A stretch of 64,000 nt of DNA from Rhinopithecus roxellana (lineage: Eukaryota > Chordata > Mammalia > Primates > Cercopithecidae), in NCBI RefSeq assembly GCF_007565055.1, contig NC_044558.1:125724235-125788234 (forward strand). Direction: 5' to 3'. The position numbers were made by a program, and so were the translations under genes. The notes under the pieces were generated by a model. The model was given only the letters and a program-made list of their open reading frames with translations, did no database searches and was not told the origin of the DNA. Shown here piece after piece: positions 1 through 11,899 of the stretch; the first letter of the stretch is position 1; the number at the start of each line of letters is the position of its first letter.

Positions 1-655
1 TCCTTCATATGTTAACTTTTGAGAATGAGAACCATGAGTGTAAAACAGCCATGCGTTCCATCCAACGACAAAATGTACCTGATCATGAGGTGCTGCCTGC
101 ATATATTAAAGCTTGTGAAGGCATTGGATAGGAGACCCACAAAGCGATTATGTGGCACGGGCCATGAAGAACGGCAATCAGACTGACTCGACTGATTCTT
201 TTCTTAGAGCCTCCTTTAATTGCAGTCAACTTGGTCATACTCAAAAAAATTGCACTGTTAAAAACTTAAAAGCGGACTAGCCGGCTCAAAAACACAGCCA
301 AATGCTCCTGTTACTGTTTGCCCGCGTTGTCATAAAGGTAAACTTTGGGCAAGTACTTGCTGCTGTAAGTATGATATAGATGGAAATCCCTTGCCACAGA
401 GCCAAGGAAACAGGAAGCGGGGCCAGTTCCAGGCCCCAGTATCAAATGGGACACCTCAGACTCAGACCAATGTTGAGTTTCCGCTTCAAGCTGCCCCAAC
501 GCAGCCCCCAGCACAAACAAATTTACCTACAGCCAACACAGACAGGTCCCAGCCTCCTCTTCTATCTCAGTACAATGCTTGTCTACCTCCACAGTGAGGG
601 GTGGGGCGGTCCATCTCTGTAGTACCATTCCTCTAAATTTTCTGCCTAATTCTTT
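1..655 (+). mobile_element. HERV-K-type (ERV class II) gag nucleocapsid and dUTPase remnant
   Basis: The + strand carries betaretrovirus-like gag sequence cut by the window edge. It contains a CCHC zinc-knuckle motif (CFNCSQLGHTQKNC-like, in several frames, around 215-255), a second, poorly preserved cysteine cluster near 320-365, and a proline/glutamine-rich gag tail. Just after this comes a stretch resembling the start of the dUTPase/protease region (STIPLNF near 620-640). Stops and frame changes break it, and similarity fades at about 655 with no LTR in view. It is therefore a truncated, non-coding remnant. The HML subgroup is not assigned. Confidence 0.8.
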
Positions 656-1435
656 GCCTTTAAATATAACTACTATTTTTGCAACTTATTTAACATTTAT
701 TTTAATTTAGTATCATAAAACCTTTTCTCTCGTTTAAAATATCCCATGACTCACTCATTCTTATTCTCCCTTTCATTTTCTCGCTCTCTCTCACTTTCTT
801 ACTCTCACTCTCCCTGTCTGATTTTAAATAATACACTATATAATGAACACAGAGCAAATGAAAGAATCAGAACAGAAACTATCAATTTTGTCATAGGTTC
901 ATGGAAGCTTAATACAAAATTGTTAGCAGTATGAGAAATAATAGAAAAAAAGAGATCATCTGTTTCATTAAAAAAATATTAAAAATTTTAATCATGTTCC
1001 TGTTCTTCAACTCCCGATTTCATTACCATGGAGAAAGGAGTCCATACTCTTATGCAATAGCTTGATCCCAGTCAGTTTTTCCAGTGGGCTCAAGGACAAG
1101 AACTATATCTTTTCTTTCCCATTGAATGTAGCACAAATATGAGGTCCTAGAAAATGAAACTACTATTTCCTAGACTGTCCCTGCATCTCTCTTTTTTACA
1201 GAGTAACAATTGCACCTTCACCTATACTTGTAACCATCTCACATGAGTTTTTTCTTCATAAATACATTGATAATACGTGAAGTATAATGCTTCTTCATAA
1301 TTTTATCTCTTATTATTCTCTAGCCAAATATTTACTAGGAGTGCAGGTATTTGTTTCTCCATCCTAACCAAAAAACCACTCCTGTGATTTTCTTTTTTCT
1401 CTACAGCTGTGGTTTCTTTTTATGACTTATTTTCT
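656..1435. other. Unclassified intron, CT-rich patch
   Basis: AT-rich sequence with a CT-rich low-complexity patch at about 755-815. I see no exon, RNA gene or recognisable repeat. Confidence 0.5.
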
Positions 1436-2235
1436 TATTGATACACTGTAAATATCCATGAGGTACATGTGATATTTGAATATCTACATAGAATGTATAA
1501 TGATCAAGTCAAGATATTTAGAATATCCACCACCTCGAACATTTATCATTTCTTTGTAGAAGGGGGTCACTCATATGTGGGAACTAAAAATGGTTATCTC
1601 ATGGAGTTAGAGTGTAGAATTATAGTTATGAGGCTGGAAAGGGTGTGGGATGGGGTGAGGATGAAGAGAGGAGGGTTAATACATGTAAACATATAGTTAG
1701 ATAGAATGAATGAATTCCAGTATTTGGGAGCACAGTAGTTTGACTACAGTTAACAACAATTATTGTATATTCAAAAAAGCTAGAAGAGAAGATGTTGGCT
1801 TGTTTTACTTAACATAATGGCCTCTAGTTCCATCCATGTTGCTGCAATTGACAGCTTTCTTTTTTAAATAATTGAAGAGTATTCCATTGTGTATATATAC
1901 CACATTTTCTTTATTCATTCATTGATGAATACTTAGGTTAATTCCATATCTTGTCTAATGTGAATCGTATTTCAACAAACATGGAGGTGCAGGTATTCCT
2001 TTGGTATACTAATTTCCTTTTTTTTGAATAAATACCCATTAGTAGGATTCCTGAATTGCATGGTAGTTTATTTTAGTCTTTTGCAAAACCTCCATCCTAT
2101 TTTCCATAATGGTTGTAGTAATTTACATTCCCACCAACAGTGTTTAAGAGCTCCCTTTTCTCTACATCCTTGCCAGCATTGATTAGAATGATCTTCCTAT
2201 CTACTTGAGAGTCTTGTTTTTCTCTCTGGGACTAG
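1436..2235 (-). mobile_element. L1 3' region, antisense
   Basis: The + strand carries the reverse complement of the L1 3' region: phrases such as gttccatccatgttgctgca, gtattccattgtgtatatat and ttcccaccaacagtgt, in the expected order. Divergence and small gaps suggest an older primate L1 (L1PB/L1M age). It is 5'-truncated, and only a noncoding part remains. Confidence 0.85.
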
Positions 2236-2390
2236 TAGAGACGATGCATTCCTTTTATTAGAGTACAAAAATAGTTTTACAAAATTAAATTCTTTTAATT
2301 AAAATTCTAAAATAATCCTTTTCAAAAAACTTCTATTTTTTTTTTAAAAAAGTTCTAACTAATCTCATGACAATTTATATTAATTTGTTC

Positions 2391-2685
2391 TTTTCTTTGA
2401 GATGGAGTCTTCACTCTGTCACCCAGGCTGGAGTGCAGTGGCACAATCTCGTCTCACTGAAACCTCTGCCTCCTGGGTTCAAGCAATTCTCCTGCCTCAG
2501 CCTTCTGAGTAGCTGGGACAACATGTGCATGCCATCATGCCCGGCTAATTTTTGTATTTTTGGTAGAGATGACATTTCACCATGTTGGCCAAGCTGTTCT
2601 CAAATGTCTGACCTCTATTGATCCACCCGCCTCGGCCTCCCAAAGTGCTGGGATTGCGGGAGTGAGCTACCGCGCCCGACCCAAG
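2391..2685 (-). mobile_element. Alu, antisense, with target-site duplication
   Basis: A complete antisense Alu: a T-rich start, gagatggagtcttcactctg, the two-arm structure, and a right end at gcgcccgacc. It is flanked by a perfect 16-bp direct repeat, ttatattaatttgttc, at 2375-2390 and 2686-2701. It is probably of AluS age or older. The short coding-like frame across it is an Alu artefact. Confidence 0.97.
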
Positions 2686-2701
2686 TTATATTAATTTGTT
2701 C

Positions 2702-4195
2702 ATTAAACATTTGATTATAAATTGAAATTGTCTTGTACTCAGAGTAAAAATAAAACTATTAATTACCAGTGAGAGAAAGACTAAGTCATAATACATACAG
2801 TTTGAAGTAATAGATTATACTCATTAGTAATAAAACTGCATTGTATATATTGCTGGGGAAGAAGAGTCTTTTTTCTTCTCAGTGAAATTAATGATTTCAC
2901 TTAGCAAACTTGAACGAATTGATTACTTCCAGCAAATTTGTTACAGCCTAAGACTTCAAATATTAAAATTCATTCCAACTTTTAAGACTTACTTTGAGCA
3001 AAGAAAGAGATAAAGTGCATTTCTCTTTTACATAACTCTACTCCTCCACTTATAAAATCACAGAACCTTGTGGGAGGATAGAAAGGAACATATCATAACT
3101 TTAAGCTATCTCACACACAGTAAAAAAGTGTGTTCTGTTAATAAATCATTCAATAAGAGTGTCTTGAATGACTTTAATTTCTTTTTTAATCTCCTTCATA
3201 GTGCTTTACCTAATATTCTATAATTAACTTTGGTTTACCTCTGCAGTAAATAGCTAATGACCACAAAAATAACACACCATACAACTTGCATTTGGTTTTA
3301 ATTCAATAACTCTGTGCTAGAACAAATGTCCTCATATGTAGATATATACCTTCACTTGAGAGTGAAATCCCAAAGAAAGACCTTGTGCTAAGTAAAGTTT
3401 GTTTATTATTATTAAAAGCTACTTGTAAAAATGATAGCATATTTCAGCTCCAAGTTTTTTAAAAAGCTGAATTGCACAAGCATCATCAACTAATAAACTT
3501 GGTCAAAGGAATCTCAAAGCTGTTGCATGAGTGTTCCAAGAAGATATGGCAAATTACATGTGAATGTAGGTACATAATTTAATATTATTGTAGATATATA
3601 ATACCAAAATGTAGCTGTCACATTATTTTTGTTACCCAAAAGCACTGTCTAGTTTTAGAAGCTAAGAATTATTAAATCTTCCCAATTTTGAATTAATAAA
3701 AGTTTAAATGACCCAATTCTCTGTTTTTCTTAAATAAAATAAAGTGATTAAAGAACTTTTGAATTACATATTACTTCAAATTAGCTGAAATCACATTAAT
3801 AAGACAAAACATTGCTCATGTATTGTTTTTTATTTGTAAAGTCTGTAGTAGGATATTTCTCTGCTGGAGATTTTGTGGGCAAAAACAATAATAAAACTTT
3901 AGGATAGAATGAAATCTGCATATTTGATCTCCTGGTATAATGACTATGTCATAAATTTCGCATACCATACCCCCCACAAAAAGAGCCCCTTGGGGCTTAG
4001 TGTATGTTTTTTGTGAAAGATACAAAGTGACAGTTTCACCACTGTTACTTTTTTTTTTACTGACTTTCTTAGTAACTTCATTTATATAGTTATGTTACTA
4101 CTTGTCTTTTGTGACTGCTGTAACTTAGTAGGGAGAGCATTGCAAACTTGAGAGTTGTTGTAAAACTTTTTTCCAGATTAAAAAAAAAAAAATAA
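2702..4195. other. Unclassified AT-rich intron
   Basis: AT-rich intron between the Alu and the DNAJC8 pseudogene. No exon-like frame with splice sites, RNA gene or clear repeat was recognised. A short A-run (4179-4191) lies just upstream of the pseudogene. Confidence 0.45.
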
Positions 4196-4202
4196 CTTGG
4201 TG

Positions 4203-5700
4203 GCTGGGCCGGGGAAATGGCGGCTTCAGGAGAGAGCCGGACTTCGGGCAGCGGAGGCAGCACCGAGGAAGCCTTTATGACCTTCTACAGTGAGGTGAAA
4301 CAAATAGAGAAGAGAGACTGGGTTCTAACATCGAAAAATCGGATTGAAAGACTGACCCTCCTGGTGCCTCTTACTTCAATTTGAACCCATTTGAGGTTCT
4401 TCAGATAGATCCTGAAGTTACAGATGAGGAAACAAAAAAGAAGTTTCGGCAGTTATCCATCTTGGTGCATCCTGACAAAAATCAAGATGATGCTGACAGC
4501 GCACAAAAGGCTTTTGAAGCTGTGGACAAAGCTTACAAGTTGCTGCTGCATCAGGAGCAAAAGAAGAAGGCCCTGGATGTAATTCAGGCAGGAAAAGAAT
4601 ACGTGGAACACACTGTGAAAGAGCGAAAAAAACAATGAAAGAAGGAAGGAAAACCTGCAATTGTAGAGGAGGATGATCCTGAACTGTTCAAACAAGCTGT
4701 ATATAAACAGACAATGAAACTCTTTGCTGAGCTGGAAACTAAAAGGAAAGAGAGAGAAGGCAAAGAGATGAATGAAAGGAGACGACAAAGGGAAGAAGAG
4801 ATTGAAGCTCAAGAAAAAGCCAAACGGGAAAGAGAGTGGCAGAAAAACTTTGAGGAAAATCGAGATGGTCGTGTGGACAGCTGGCGAAACTTCCAAGCCA
4901 ATACAAAGGAGAAGAAAAGAGAAGAAAAATCAGACCTTCCTGAAACCACCAAAAGTAAAAATGTAGCAGCCTGAGTGACCAGCTGGGGTCACAGGCACAG
5001 AACTTTCCCCCTGCTATCTCCCTTCCTGCTTCGAAGGACTCATTCCCTCCTCCCACTTCCACCCCAACATAGAGTAGAATTTGCTTTTTAGTCCATTTTG
5101 TTTTCAATGCAATTTAATATTGATCAGAGTAATTCTTTTGTACATTGAAATGAGGGGCTTGGTTTAAAAAAAGACCTTCCCCTCTCCCTGCCCCTAGAAC
5201 AACCAGGATTAGAAGGTGCCTCCATTGGTGCTGCCTTCTCTTCCCACAGCCTGTAACTCAGTGTTTTGTACTTCACTGAATTGTGATGGTTAGAAACTTC
5301 ATGGATAGTTTGTGGAAATCATCCGATTTAACATATTGCTTAAAATGGTGTTGCTGTGACTTCAGAGACAAACCTGGAAGGGGCACCTTAGGAAGCCCCT
5401 TCACTTCAGTTGCTCGCTTCTGGGTGTGCTCCCTTCGAAGGCCCAGATGAGACAGGGAACACTTGTGGGTACACAGAGCGGCATCTGATGCCCTGATGCT
5501 CTATGGTGTTTGGCATGTGCCCTCGTCTACTGACCGATCAGCGTGGCATGAAGCCCACGCCACCCAAACCTTTCACTTTCCAAAGAGCTAGCCGTCCTCC
5601 ACCCAGTACCATGTCCTATCCTGTCTGCATTTGCTAGTGGTAATATTCTTTTATGTATAATACATTTTTATACCCCCCAAAAATAATAAATTCTTTGCAG
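4203..5700 (+). pseudogene. DNAJC8P: DNAJC8 processed pseudogene
   Basis: This is an intronless copy of the DNAJC8 mRNA; DNAJC8 is a J-domain protein associated with splicing factors. The start codon is at 4217, and the N-terminal part reads like MAASGESRTSGSGGSTEEAF. A one-base deletion near 4357-4360 shifts the frame. The J domain follows from 4381, with the HPD motif that stimulates Hsp70 at 4468-4476. An in-frame TGA at 4636 replaces a Leu in the KKQ-L-KKEG segment. A one-base gain near 4906-4912 breaks the basic C-terminal part, and a TAG at 4964 follows VKM. The 3' UTR runs to AATAAA at about 5686. No clear A-tail or target duplication survives. The P in the symbol marks the parent only, not an official name. 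Confidence 0.93.
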
Positions 5701-8213
5701 AATGTTCAATTTTTTGAATTTTAAGAAATGCATATATACTATATGTATGAAGAAAAATAACCATATTTGAGTGAGGAGGTGTGAGGGATAGTGGCCTTTT
5801 CATAGACTTGCGGGAAGTCTTAAGAAAAATAGTGCATTTCAGTATAAAGTTTCGGATCTCCTTGGTCCAAATCCCTCTTGAGTATTAGCTGCTGGTATCA
5901 ATTTATGTCCCATACAGGATTTTTGTTCAAAAGCTTGACTCTTCTCTACTAACCACCTCATGCCTAAAAGCCCTAGTTTTAGGACCGAACCTATTCTTAT
6001 CTCTCCAAGTCATAAAGTTTGACTTTTCCTATTCATAGCTCTCCCGAAGGCAAAATAACAATAAACTCAGGAGCTCTGGTTTAGTGAAACAACATATCGA
6101 TCTTTGTCTATGCTGAGTCAGCTCCAAATACCACTTTGAGCACAAAATACATGGCTATTTTATTAGTTGCAAAGACCAGTTTACTCAAATTAAGGATATG
6201 GCAGATTTAACAATGTAGAAATTTTCAAGGGACACATACCAAATGTGTGTACATGTGCCAAATGTATGCACATACACATAGCTATCTGAAAAATACGCTG
6301 AGTAGTACTATAATACTAATATTATTTTAATATTTTGTTATATTCACCTTACATTCCTGACTTAGTTATCCCAAAGATTTTAAGTCCAGCTTAGTTACTG
6401 AGTTTTCTTAAATACCTTCAGAAGCTGTCAGCAATGTTTTCAATATTTACAAAATCAAATCGAAATAGTTTATTTTCTATACATGAGTTTAATATTTCAC
6501 AATACACCTCTGTGACTACTTCTTGCATGTAAGAATAAAGAACATCTTAGCTTAATTCAAATTATATAAAATAAGGGTAAGTATTTATTCCAACAAAAGA
6601 GCATCGCTTTCAAATGTGGATTTACAAGGAGCGGCTAGGGCAATGAGAATCAATATTCATAGTTTGAATGTTATTTAGGATGCTTTCTTGCTCATAAGAC
6701 AAATTTGAGTACTTACTATTTTTTGGTGTTAAGATCATTAATCTCTCTTTACATAAACATATTTCCTCAGAAATACTCTAAAATAACATGAGCTATTTAG
6801 GAATAGGAAATAAGGGTAATTATGTGCAAGAATTCAGCCTCTCAGTGTTCATTTTAAATGACAAGTATACTCATAATAATTCCTAAGATAGTAACCAGCA
6901 GATAGATGGAATCAAATATGTGTAGAGAGAATAAATAATTAATATACAGAAAGTTTGATTTCCTAGGATATGGGAAGAAAAAGCCTAAACTTTTTATTGT
7001 ATCATAGACATTCAGTTCGTTTAACAACTGAAGCTTCATAGATGATTATTAAATAAAATATAGGTAGTGCTCGTATTTGGAATGTTACCAGATTGAGAAA
7101 AACACCTGGTGTGTACAACCTCAAATGAATAATTCCTGTGCTCATACTATAAGCATTGTAATTCCCAATGTGGCCTGTTCTTAGAGCGCAACCCTTCTCT
7201 CCACATTACCCACCTTAGGGTCCATGCCTTTCATTTCTCTTTCTCTTGGTATGGTAACTTTTCTTCTTATCTTTTCTGATATCTAGAATTCTCCAACAAA
7301 AATTCATTTTTTATTTCACTTATTAAATTCCCACCGTTCTTTCTATTCTTTTTTGCTTTTTCTCTCTTTTCTTTTTTCATTTTCTCTAGATAGCACCATT
7401 CAACAAAATTATCATATAGGCCACTTAAGAGTTTTAAATTTTCTACTAGACACAATGAAAAAATATACAAAGAAACAGGTGGAAATAAATTTTAATAGTA
7501 TAGTTTCTTTAACTCCATGTACCTCAAATATTATCATTTTAACGTGTAATCAAAATAAAATCATTGAGATGTTTCAAATTGTTTAATATGACAAGTCTTG
7601 AAAATCTAGTGTGTATTTTATGCTTATAGCATTTCTTAATTAAAAGTAGCCTCATCGCAAGTGATTAGTAGCTGCTTGTATTCACTAACCACTATACTAG
7701 ACAGTATAGCTCTAGATCGTTAAACACAAACTGATCAAAATTGTGGTCTTGCCACATATAGTGGTAAAAGGAGTAGTTCACAGCTCTTAAAAAGTGTGAC
7801 GGAAACTCTATGTCCTTTAAACAACAGCAGAGATTTAATCTTAACTGATAGTTCTAGTACAATATTATTTTATGAAAATAATTTGACCTAGAATTCTAGA
7901 ACTAACAATAAGCCAGCATTCAAGTACAATGTAAAAATAGACATTTTCAGAAATAAAAACATTTTACGTCCATAAATTATCTCTCTAAAAATTATTTAAA
8001 GATGTACTTCAGCAAAATAAACAATGAAGCCCTATGGAATACAGATCAATGGTTAACATAATTACTTAAAAAGTTCTAAAATACAGTTAAAAAAAAAAAG
8101 AAAGCTATTAGTAGAGGCTCCTTTATCTATCTCTGCTTGCTTCACTTGCTGGATTAACATTCTTTATGTCCTTTACAAAACAGAATGATTAAGGCCCATA
8201 ATTCATTGTTTGT
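5701..8213. other. Unclassified AT-rich intron
   Basis: AT-rich intron with no exon or RNA gene seen. It contains the first copy (7468-7497) of a 30-bp exact repeat found again at 11195-11224; see the findings. Confidence 0.45.
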
Positions 8214-8221
8214 TCTAGAAG

Positions 8222-9402
8222 AGTAGCTATCAAACATTTTGGTCTCAGAATCCTTTGAGTACCCCAAAAAGACTTTTTGTGGACTTTGTCTATCAATATT
8301 TACCATGTTGGAAATTATAATTGAGAAATTTTTTAAGTACACATTTATTATTTGGATTAAAATAATGATAAACTTATATGTAAATACACATAAAATATTT
8401 TTATTATAGATACTATATATTGCAAAACAAAAATAATTTGCGAGAAATGTAGCATTGTTATGTGTTTAGAAATCTTTTAAATGTCTGGTTTAATTAAGAC
8501 CATTGACTGCTTTTCCCTTCAGTCTGTTGCACTATCATGATTGAGTGGAAGTATGTAAAGAAAATTTAACCTCATACAAATATGGATTTGCAGAAAAGAT
8601 AAATATCTTAGTAGTCTTTTCAGATAATTGTGAACATCTTTCTTTATTACTACACCAAAGTCAATAAGTAGTAATCTTTTAAAATTTAGTTACAGTGTGG
8701 AATATTTAAAAATATCAATAATTTTCACACTAGGCTACTTAGAGTCCATTGGTCTGTCTTGCCCTATTGATAAACCTCTTTTTACCCATGCAAGATTTGA
8801 AGCATCATGGATTGTCACTTTAGACAAATATGTTTGTTGGATTCTGCAGATCTTCCAAATGTTACCATATTTTATTATAAAATATCAAAAAGTACATTTT
8901 TTAATGTTAGCATTTTTCTCACCAGAAAAGTCTTTATGTATTGGCAAGCCGGCAAGCTCATAGTAGAAAATACAAATTTTACAAAATTCTTACTTCTGAA
9001 GTTGTTTTCCTTAAAGTGACAAGCTTAGCTTGTTCATTTTTGACTGCCAAACACTTGTCTGAATAACCCCGGTTTCTCTGTAATTCTCTCATGCAATAAA
9101 ATTGTTGCATGAAAAAAGTTACTTATCTTGCCACTCAAGCAATTGCAAGAGGGCTTTTCCTGAAGACAACTTCTATATTATAGTATGCAGAAATGCTTTA
9201 ACTGTTTTTCCTATATGTTCATATAGAAAATTAAAGACACATGTATTTAAGGATTTAGATTTAACAAAATTAATATTTTTTACCATTTTATCTAGGATAT
9301 TTTTAAGTGACACTGATTTTTATTTCCTACAAGTGCATGTACACCCGGAAAGTGTCTCTTGTAGCTCCGGGGTTTTGTAGACAACACTTGGAGAACTGCT
9401 TC
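8222..9402. mobile_element. Old hAT-type DNA transposon
   Basis: The left end (agtagctatcaaacattttg) and the inverse of the right end (gaagcagttctccaagtgtt) resemble the CAGTGGTTCTCAA-type terminal repeats of hAT elements. Possible 8-bp flanks are tctagaag (8214-8221) and tctagcat (9403-9410), five of eight matching. The interior, including a ggtctcagaatcc segment, fits a known mammalian MER-type repeat, but I cannot name the family safely. Short open frames inside lack transposase motifs. Confidence 0.6.
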
Positions 9403-9410
9403 TCTAGCAT

Positions 9411-10755
9411 AATAGTTTACTATAAAGTATATTATACCCGTGCACTTTTGCTTCTGTAAGTTGAGTTGTAAATGTACCTAGAGTCCGTTGTGTTTATTCC
9501 TGAACATTTTTATGCCAGTTCTATTGTTATTTTATTTAGGTAAGCAAATGAAGTATTTACAGAGTGATGAAATATGAGTGAACAAAGAAAGTCAGTGTTT
9601 CTATGAAAATTGAGTTAAAAATTTTAAAAGATAATTAATAAAGGAGTGCCATTAAAATCTATTGTTGCTGAATTCAATGTAGAGGAAACAACTTAGACTA
9701 GAAAAATAATTATAAAAATCTAAAGTGATTTTCCATTCAAGTTGTTCTTTGACTCTAAGATATTGCTCCACATTTAAGAAAGTAGAATAGGCAATTAAAG
9801 ATAATTATTTATAGATTTGTTTTATATCAGAAAGAGGACACAAAACTGTTATCAACTGACCCTTCATCCAATAGCAAAGACTTGATGCTAATATCAGAAC
9901 TTTGGCTAGTGAGAGGCTATTTAGTTATGTTTAGTTTAAAAATAAACTATTTTTAAGATATGTGTCTTCTTTATAATTCCCAACTTTAACTTTTTTGATC
10001 AATGAATCTATTACTTTTTATATTTCATCAAGTAAGTGATAAAAGAATCTGGAACTAATATTTGAAGTGATCTCTACTTGAGCAGTTGTAAGGTTCTAAG
10101 AGAGAACTGAATTGATGTCATATTAAGCTCTAAATTTTATTTCCGAGTATCTGTCACATAGTAATTAAATTGAGATTACCATAGAAAAGCTTTAAGATAT
10201 GTTTCATTTTCTTTAAAAAAGGCAACCACCAGAAAGTAAAAATATGTTTATGAATCTCAAGCCTCTAAAGATAAATAGAGAAAGAAGAGACTCAAAAATG
10301 GCTCAAATAATTCCAACACATGAAGGGAAATAATTCTAAAAGAAAAAATATAGTTAATATAAACCTAAAGTAATATAGCAGAGGGCATTACTATGTCTTG
10401 GATAGCTGAGACTTTTCTGATTAAAAGTCAAAGTCCCAAAAATGAATTAAAAGGAGTTCATAGACTAGAGACATGACTAAAATAAGATTCTCTCATTTAT
10501 AACAGAAATATGTGTGTTGCCTATTTATTTCAGCCTACAAAGAAAGTGTAATAAGCTCTTGGTAATTATTTTTCCAGAAAAGGGGAAAGGGAAGAATTTT
10601 TCTTATCTCTTTTATTTTGTAGAGTTGAGTACAATTTGGATGTATCCCATGAGAATATATTCCTATAATATAATCTGAAAAAAAATTATAGAGAAAAAAC
10701 ACTTTTTCAACATCTGTTATTAACCCAAATCTAATAATTATGGTGCCAGACTCCA
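9411..10755. other. Unclassified AT-rich intron
   Basis: No exon, RNA gene or repeat family was recognised in this AT-rich stretch. Confidence 0.45.
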
Positions 10756-10759
10756 TCAT

Positions 10760-11270
10760 ACACACACACATACAGACACACAAACACACGAGGACATACA
10801 CAATGAAGCAAAGGTAAGGAAAGAGTAAGACCTAGTTTTTGAAAGCAGTAAAACTGGCAGATGTAGCAAATAAAAATACAGGCTATTCAGTTGTATTTCA
10901 AAGTCATAGATATTTTTAGTATATGTTTCATGTATTATATTATGCATAGTTATATTAAAGGTATATATATACATATATTTATATACTTATATAAAGGTGT
11001 ATATATACATATATATACACACACACATACACACACACACACACACGTACACACACCTAAACAGTATTAAGGTATTATATCTATACATCTATCTATATCT
11101 AAATATCTCTATATGTATATAGAGAGACACACCTATATATACCTATATGGTATAAAGGGGTGTGTATATGTGTGTGTATGGGTATGAAAATATGCAAAGA
11201 AACAGGTGGAAATAAATTTTAATACTACAGCATATGTGTACATATATATACACACACACCTTTAGTATAA
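10760..11270. repeat. Compound CA/TA microsatellite region
   Basis: A CA-rich patch (10760-10796) is followed by long alternating TA, TATC and CA runs from about 10950 to 11130, then a TG run and a TATA/CA run to 11265. Short open frames here are translations of the repeat. Confidence 0.9.
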
Positions 11271-11355
11271 ATATGTATCAAATACTACATGAAATATATA
11301 CTAAAAACATTCATTGTTTCTCTGTAATTTGTATATACTAGATGTATTAGTAAGT

Positions 11356-11860
11356 GTTCTCTAGAGGGACAGAACTAATAGGACAGAAGTATATATAAAG
11401 GGGAGTTTATTAAGGTGTATTGACTCACATTGTCACAAGGGGAGATCTCACAATAGGCCATCTGCAAGCTAAAGAGCAAGAAAGCCAGTCCGAGTCCCAA
11501 AACCTCAAAAGTAGGGAAGCTGACAATGTGGCCTTCAGTCTGTGGATGAAAATCCAAGAGTCTCAAAACTGAAGTACTTGAAATCTGACGTTTGAGAGCA
11601 GGAAGCATCCAGCATGGCAGAAAGATGTAGTCTGGGAGGCTAAACCAGTCTAGTCCTTCCACATTCCTCTGTCTGCTTTTAACCTAGCCATTCTGGCAGT
11701 TTAGATCGTGCCCATCCAGATTAAGGATGAGTGTGCCTTGACCAATCTACAGACTCAAATGTTAATCTCCTTTGGCTACACCCTCACAGACACACCCAGG
11801 AACAATACTTTGCATCCTTCAGTCCAATCAAGTTGACACTCAATATTAACCATCACACTA
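11356..11860 (+). mobile_element. LTR-like interspersed repeat (family not assigned)
   Basis: The segment begins tgttctctagagggacagaa and ends aaccatcaca, so it has the TG...CA ends of an LTR. It matches a common mammalian repeat of about 500 bp by eye. I did not find a convincing target-site duplication. Whether it is a solitary LTR or a MER-type repeat needs a library search. Confidence 0.55.
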
Positions 11861-11899
11861 GACATCCAGTATATTATCTGGCAATTCTAGGAAAAAGTA

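Noticed and set aside
2367..2621. 84-codon open frame
   Set aside because: It lies on the antisense Alu; the typical Alu-derived peptide pattern is seen. The same applies to frames at 16707-16919, 25670-26131, 25945-26274 and 48063-48335.
4453..4896. 147-codon frame on the minus strand rich in Phe/Leu
   Set aside because: Shadow of the DNAJC8 retrocopy on the other strand.
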